Assembly: GCA_943371625.1 (NCBI GenBank)
Contig: CALRVN010000103.1
Span: 1 to 10,920 of the forward strand
Origin: Hyphomicrobium_A sp943371625
GTDB taxonomy: Bacteria > Pseudomonadota > Alphaproteobacteria > Rhizobiales > Hyphomicrobiaceae
Direction of reading: 5' to 3'
Length of the DNA: 10,920 nt
A program made the position numbers and the translations under genes. Shown one piece after another: positions 6,636-10,920 of this stretch. Positions within the stretch are counted from its first letter, which is position 1. The number at the start of each line of letters is the position of its first letter. Under the pieces are notes generated by a model. The model did no database searches, had not been told where the DNA came from, and worked only from the letters and a program-made list of their open reading frames with translations.

Positions 6636-9600
6636 TCAGTCCAGCGGCACACGAAGTGCGGCGCGGCCGGAGACCGCAGAGTAGCCGGATGCGCCGATGC
6701 CGTCGTAGCTGCCGGACAGGTCCAGGTTGAGGCCGGCGGGCAAATCAGACTTGATGCCCAACTCTATCTTGCCGCGGGCGCCCGAAGGGCCGGCAGCATC
6801 GCCGTCGATGGAGCCGAGGCCAGATGCTTCGGTGTCGTGGGCAAGCGTCCCGATCACCTGGATGCCGGCGTAGGGTTCAACCACCGTCCCGTCTGAGAAG
6901 ATGCTGCGGTAGGATACTACCGGCCCGATCTTGAGCTGCCCGAGACTGCTCGTGACCTTGGGGATCAATACTCCGAAGGTATCGTGGTAGGCGTCGCTCG
7001 CATCCTCGATGTAGGCCAGCGTGGCGGACGGCTTGAACGTCCAAGCGCCCGACTGCCAGCGTCCCGAGAGCGTAGAGGAGACCAGCCAGCGCGTGCTGGT
7101 GAAGCTGTCGGTGTAGGTCATGAACGGCGAGACCTCGTTCCACGACCGGCCCCAGGCGCCGCGCACCTGCCAGAACATGTTGTCCGTGAGACGCAGCGTG
7201 GCGTACGGCCCGGCAAGATAGCCGCGGCCGCTCACGTCCGTTTGGTCGCTGCCGGATGTCTGGCTGAAGTCGTCGTACTGCACCATCGCACCGACGAGCA
7301 GGGAGCGGTTCAGGACATAGTCGGCGCCCGCGGAGACGAGACCGAAGTGACCATCGATGCCGGCGCCATTATCGTTGTCGCGGAATTGCGCGTAGCGACC
7401 CTCGACCCAGATGTCGAATGGCGTCCACACCGATGTCGGACGTGGCGCCGACGGCTTGGCCGATCTGCCGAGGCCCATAGGTGCGAGGCCCACAATTTTC
7501 CTCTGTTCGTTCTCCGACGAAGCGCGCAGCGCACTGCTGAGAGACGCTCCGAATTTCAGCTGCATAGGGCCGTCGGCATCCGAGCCCGAGAGCGTGGCGC
7601 CGGTGGCCGCCGATGTCTCTGCCAGCGAAGGACCACCAAGCCCTGATCGCTCGTCGGTGCTGATGGAGCGCCCACGGCTGGCGAAGCTTTGAATGAGATG
7701 AGAGCTTTCACCAGCGGACGCAACGGGACCGCCGAGACCGCTCGGCGGTGCGATGCCGCCGCGCGCTGCGCCTGTGCTGCTGCCGTAGCTCTGCAGGCGA
7801 TCGATCTGGCGATCAGCGCTCGGCTCGTTCGAAAGGATCTGGTTGTTGCGCTCGGAAAGAAATGCGCCGATGGCCCGCGTAGTGGTGGCCACCTGATCTG
7901 TCACGCTGACAGAGACAGGCTGCGAGCTCGAACCGGAGAAGTTGCCTGCACCGGAATAGATGGCCGTGACGCTATGAGATCCGCCGCTCGCGAAGGGGGC
8001 GGAGCACGAACCTGTGCCGTTCGACAGGGTCACAGTACAAAGGGTAACGCCGCCATCCTTGATGGCTACGCTGCCGGTCGGTGTCCCCGCGCTCGACGTG
8101 ACAGACACCGTGAACGCGACTGGCTGTCCAACGAGAGGCGCTACTGGAGAGATATCCAGTGTCGTCGTCGTATTCGCCTGCTCTACGGCAATCGTCTGCT
8201 TGGCCGTCGCGGCGGGCTGGTAATTGACGCTCCCCGCCTGGTTCGCGGCAACGATGCAATTCCCTACGCCTGTAAAGCTCACCGTGCTGCCATTGATCGA
8301 GCAGGCCCCGGCCGCGCTCGCCGGATCGATCGACAAGACCACCGGGTTGCCGGATCCGCCACCGTTTGCCGACACCGTGTATTGACCGCCGACGGCCGCT
8401 GGTGAGGGCGGCGAGGAACTGAAGGCGATGGTTTGCGTACCCAAGCCGATGGTGATGGTGAGGCTTGCGGAGTCCGTGAACGGCCCGGTGCCGGTGGAGC
8501 TGTCGGTTGCGGTGATCGTGGCCGAGGGAGAACCGGCCGTTGTCGGCGTGCCCGAGATGAGACCAGAGGACGAGATGGTGAGCCCGGCGGGAAGTCCGGT
8601 TGCCGAGAATCCCGAATAGGGTCCCGTTCCGCCGGTGATCGTCACCTGCTGCGAGTAAGCGGTGCCAACCGTTCCGGTCGCGGTGGGCACGGACGCAGAG
8701 AGAGTCGGGTTGCCGACGTTGATAGTGACGGTTGCCGCGCTGGATGTGCCACCGGGGTTTGTGGCGCGCACCTGGAAGGTGTCAGCGCCGCGGAAGTTCG
8801 GTGCCGGCGTATAGGACGCTACACCGGCCGTGGTAATCGAGACGCTTCCGCCACCCGTTGTGGCACCCGACGTCGAGGTGCCGGAACCGCCGATGTAGTA
8901 GTCGGTCGGAGAGCCGGTCACCGAGCCCAGCGTCGCGACGTTGATCGATGTGGGCAAGGTCGTCCCGTAAGCGACGGTCGCGCCGTACGTGAAGCTCGAG
9001 AGCGTCGGTGCGGGCGGACTGGCGATGGTGATCGTGAGGTTTGCGGAGCCAGTGAACGGTCCGGTGCCGGTGGAGCTGTCGGTCGCGGTGATCGTCGCTG
9101 AAGGAGCACCGGCTGTCGTCGGCGTACCCGAAATGAGACCCGAGGAAGAGATGTTGAGGCCAGCGGGAAGTCCGGTCGCCGAGAAGGCCGAATAGGGCCC
9201 CGTTCCGCCGCTGATTGTCACCTGCTGCGAATAAGCGGTGCCGACCGTGCCGGTCGCGGTGGGCACGGACGCGGAGAGATTCGGGTTGCCGACGTTGACG
9301 GTGACGGTGGCTGCGCTCGACGTTCCGCCCGAGTTCTTCGCGCGTACCTGGAAGGTGTCAGTGCCGCGGAAGCTCGGTGCCGGCGTATAGGATGCAACGC
9401 CGCCCGTGCTGATCGAGACCGTTCCGCCACCCGTCGTGGCACCGGAGATCGCGGTGCCGGCACCGCCGATGTAATAGTCGGTCGGAGAGCCGGTCACCGA
9501 GCCCAGCGTCGCGACGTTGATCGACGTCGGCGAGGTCGAGCCGTAGGAAACCGTGGCGCCGTACGTGAAGCTCGAAAGCGACGGCGCAGGCGGATTGGCG

Positions 9601-10920
9601 ATTGTGATCGTGAGGCTTGCGGAGCCCGTGAACGGTCCGGTGCCGGTGGAGCTGTCGGTCGCGGAGATCGTGGCGGCGGGAGCACCCGCTGTCGTCGGCG
9701 TACCCGAGATGAGACCCGAGGACGAGATGCTGAGTCCGGCCGGCAGTCCGGTCGCGGAGAAGCTCGAATAGGGACCTGTCCCGCCGCTCATCGTCACCTG
9801 CTGCGAATATGCCGTGCCGACCGTGCCTGTCGCCGTGGGTACGGACGCGGATAGCGTCGGATTGCCGACGTTGACAGTGACGGTGGCGGCGCTCGATGTG
9901 GCACCCGAATTCTTCGCGCGCACCTGGAAGGTATCGGTACCGCGGAAGCTTGGTGCGGGCGTGTAAGAGGCAACACCCGCCGTCGTGATCGAGACGCTTC
10001 CTCCACCCGTCGTGGCGCCGGACGTCGCGGTGCCGGAACCGCCGATGTAATAGTCGGTCGGAGAGCCGGTCACCGAGCCCAGCGTCGCCACGTTGATCGA
10101 CGTCGGCGAGGTCGAGCCGTAGGCAACCGTCGCGCCGTATGTGAAGCCCGATAGCGTCGGTGCGGGCAGACCGACGATGGTGATCGTGAGGCCTGCCGAG
10201 CCCGTGAACGGCCCGGTGCCGGTGGAGCTGTCGGTCGCCGTGATCGTGGCCGAGGGAGCACCGGCCGTGGTCGGGGTGCCCGAGATGAGACCCGAGGACG
10301 AGATGCTGAGGCCCACCGGAAGTCCCGTCGCCGAGAAACCTGAATAGGGTCCGCTTCCGCCGGTGATTGTCACCTGTTGCGAATATGTCGTGCCGACCGT
10401 TCCGGTCGCTGTGGGCACGGACGCAGACAGCGTCGGATTGCCGACGTTGACCGTGACGGTGGCGGCGCTCGATGTGGCACCCGAATTCTTCCCGCGCACC
10501 TGGAAGGTGTCGGCGCCGCGGAAGCTCGGTGCCGGCGTATAGGAGGCAACACCGGACGCGGTGATCGAGACCGTGCCGCCATTCGTCGTTGCACCGGAGG
10601 TCGCGGTGCCGGCGCCGCCGATGTAGTAGCCGTCCACAGAACCGCTCACCGAGCCCAGCGTGGCTACGTTGATCGACGTCGGCGATGTCGAGCCGTAGGC
10701 AATCGTGCCGCCGTACGTGAAGCTCGATAGCGATGGCGCGGGCAAAGGCGTGCACGTCATCTGCACGACCGCGACGAACGTTTCTACCAACTGATTGATC
10801 TGAAGGTGCAGCCCGGTTATGCCCGGCCCGATGGTGTAATTACCCGCGGCAAAGGGATCGGAACCGAAAGTGATAAACTGGCCGCCCTCAAAGCTATTGT
10901 CTCTTGCTATGAACCTGTAG
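6636..10920 (-). CDS. Giant autotransporter (type V secretion) with Ig-like/cadherin-like repeats, C-terminal 1427 residues (partial at right edge)
   Basis: Predicted surface protein: the C-terminal beta-barrel inserts in the outer membrane and the repeat passenger is exposed outside. The frame is open to the right edge (upstream residues include FIARDNSFEGGQF), so the start and signal peptide are outside the window; an in-frame TTG at 10790 is not a believable start. In protein order: about 59 unique residues with a cysteine; four 192-residue units (10742 down to 8439); an Ig-like domain (8438-8178); a second Ig-like domain of Big_5/Ig-repeat style (8177-7893); a Ser/Gly/Ala linker with a helical segment containing FLSERNNQILSNEPS; and the barrel (about 7430-6636, starting VWTPFDIWVEGRY). 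The chain ends LRVPLD rather than in phenylalanine. Each 192-residue unit is a cadherin/VCBS-like half (YTPAPSFRGTDTFQVRAKN) plus a putative-Ig half of He_PIG style (GTVGTAYSQQV to SGTPTTAG). Adhesion is a reasonable guess but is not shown. Confidence 0.9.
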   Translation of the reverse strand, partial: YRFIARDNSFEGGQFITFGSDPFAAGNYTIGPGITGLHLQINQLVETFVAVVQMTCTPLPAPSLSSFTYGGTIAYGSTSPTSINVATLGSVSGSVDGYYIGGAGTATSGATTNGGTVSITASGVASYTPAPSFRGADTFQVRGKNSGATSSAATVTVNVGNPTLSASVPTATGTVGTTYSQQVTITGGSGPYSGFSATGLPVGLSISSSGLISGTPTTAGAPSATITATDSSTGTGPFTGSAGLTITIVGLPAPTLSGFTYGATVAYGSTSPTSINVATLGSVTGSPTDYYIGGSGTATSGATTGGGSVSITTAGVASYTPAPSFRGTDTFQVRAKNSGATSSAATVTVNVGNPTLSASVPTATGTVGTAYSQQVTMSGGTGPYSSFSATGLPAGLSISSSGLISGTPTTAGAPAATISATDSSTGTGPFTGSASLTITIANPPAPSLSSFTYGATVSYGSTSPTSINVATLGSVTGSPTDYYIGGAGTAISGATTGGGTVSISTGGVASYTPAPSFRGTDTFQVRAKNSGGTSSAATVTVNVGNPNLSASVPTATGTVGTAYSQQVTISGGTGPYSAFSATGLPAGLNISSSGLISGTPTTAGAPSATITATDSSTGTGPFTGSANLTITIASPPAPTLSSFTYGATVAYGTTLPTSINVATLGSVTGSPTDYYIGGSGTSTSGATTGGGSVSITTAGVASYTPAPNFRGADTFQVRATNPGGTSSAATVTINVGNPTLSASVPTATGTVGTAYSQQVTITGGTGPYSGFSATGLPAGLTISSSGLISGTPTTAGSPSATITATDSSTGTGPFTDSASLTITIGLGTQTIAFSSSPPSPAAVGGQYTVSANGGGSGNPVVLSIDPASAAGACSINGSTVSFTGVGNCIVAANQAGSVNYQPAATAKQTIAVEQANTTTTLDISPVAPLVGQPVAFTVSVTSSAGTPTGSVAIKDGGVTLCTVTLSNGTGSCSAPFASGGSHSVTAIYSGAGNFSGSSSQPVSVSVTDQVATTTRAIGAFLSERNNQILSNEPSADRQIDRLQSYGSSTGAARGGIAPPSGLGGPVASAGESSHLIQSFASRGRSISTDERSGLGGPSLAETSAATGATLSGSDADGPMQLKFGASLSSALRASSENEQRKIVGLAPMGLGRSAKPSAPRPTSVWTPFDIWVEGRYAQFRDNDNGAGIDGHFGLVSAGADYVLNRSLLVGAMVQYDDFSQTSGSDQTDVSGRGYLAGPYATLRLTDNMFWQVRGAWGRSWNEVSPFMTYTDSFTSTRWLVSSTLSGRWQSGAWTFKPSATLAYIEDASDAYHDTFGVLIPKVTSSLGQLKIGPVVSYRSIFSDGTVVEPYAGIQVIGTLAHDTEASGLGSIDGDAAGPSGARGKIELGIKSDLPAGLNLDLSGSYDGIGASGYSAVSGRAALRVPLD
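8439..10742 (-). repeat. Four tandem 576-bp in-frame repeats inside the autotransporter gene
   Basis: Copies in protein order are R1 10742-10167, R2 10166-9591, R3 9590-9015 and R4 9014-8439. The plus-strand marker GTCGGTCGGA falls at 8901, 9477 and 10053, and its diverged R1 equivalent at 10629: steps of exactly 576 bp, or 192 codons. Each copy starts PAP(S/T)LS and ends near LTITI. R1 is the most diverged (GSVSGSVDGYY against GSVTGSPTDYY). Because the unit length is a multiple of three, other reading frames also stay open across the array and create spurious long frames. Confidence 0.95.

Noticed and set aside
8439..10742. Regular repeats considered as a CRISPR or satellite array
   Set aside because: The unit is 576 bp, in frame and protein-coding, with no spacer structure. 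It is a tandem domain repeat.
9358..10755. A 465-codon minus-strand open frame in the repeat array
   Set aside because: It is out of frame with the autotransporter. It stays open because the 576-bp unit is a multiple of three, so an open shadow frame is copied in every repeat.

Overview
This GC-rich window looks like an alphaproteobacterial chromosome, most likely Hyphomicrobiales (Rhizobiales). The evidence is the gene order rlpA-dacA-(small membrane protein)-tmk-holB-metG, a cysteine-free class of methionyl-tRNA synthetase, a SPOR-type RlpA lipoprotein, and a large Ig-like/cadherin-like autotransporter of a kind common in soil alphaproteobacteria. The genus cannot be set from the sequence alone.

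Layout. Every protein gene found lies on the minus strand; the only plus-strand gene is a tRNA. Positions 1-5899, read right to left, form a compact housekeeping block: RlpA lipoprotein (4832-5899), D-alanyl-D-alanine carboxypeptidase (3556-4755), a frame-broken small membrane protein (3131-3532), thymidylate kinase (2411-3067), DNA polymerase III delta' subunit (1278-2411) and methionyl-tRNA synthetase (from 1132, running off the left edge). Gaps are short, tmk and holB overlap by one base, and no terminator was seen inside, so one operon is likely. It combines cell-wall work at the division site (RlpA, DacA), DNA replication (dTMP supply and clamp loading) and translation.

Positions 5900-6635 are a boundary zone. 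It holds palindromic intergenic sequence, a 15-bp direct repeat, a probable promoter, tRNA-Ser(TGA) on the plus strand, two strong inverted repeats and three short G-rich repeats. No convincing protein gene lies here.

Positions 6636-10920 are the 3' part of one very large gene for a type V-secreted surface protein (autotransporter). Its N-terminus lies beyond the right edge. In protein order, the visible part is a short unique stretch, four tandem 192-residue units (576 bp each, exactly in phase), two further Ig-like domains each with a cysteine pair, a Ser/Gly/Ala-rich linker with a helical segment, and a C-terminal beta-barrel of about 265 residues.

The most notable points are the exact four-copy array with a mosaic pattern of variants, the paired cysteines in an exported passenger, the broken membrane-protein gene inside the operon, and the abrupt change from core operon to surface-protein gene at a tRNA 3' end. 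Nothing here clearly forms an undescribed multi-gene system.
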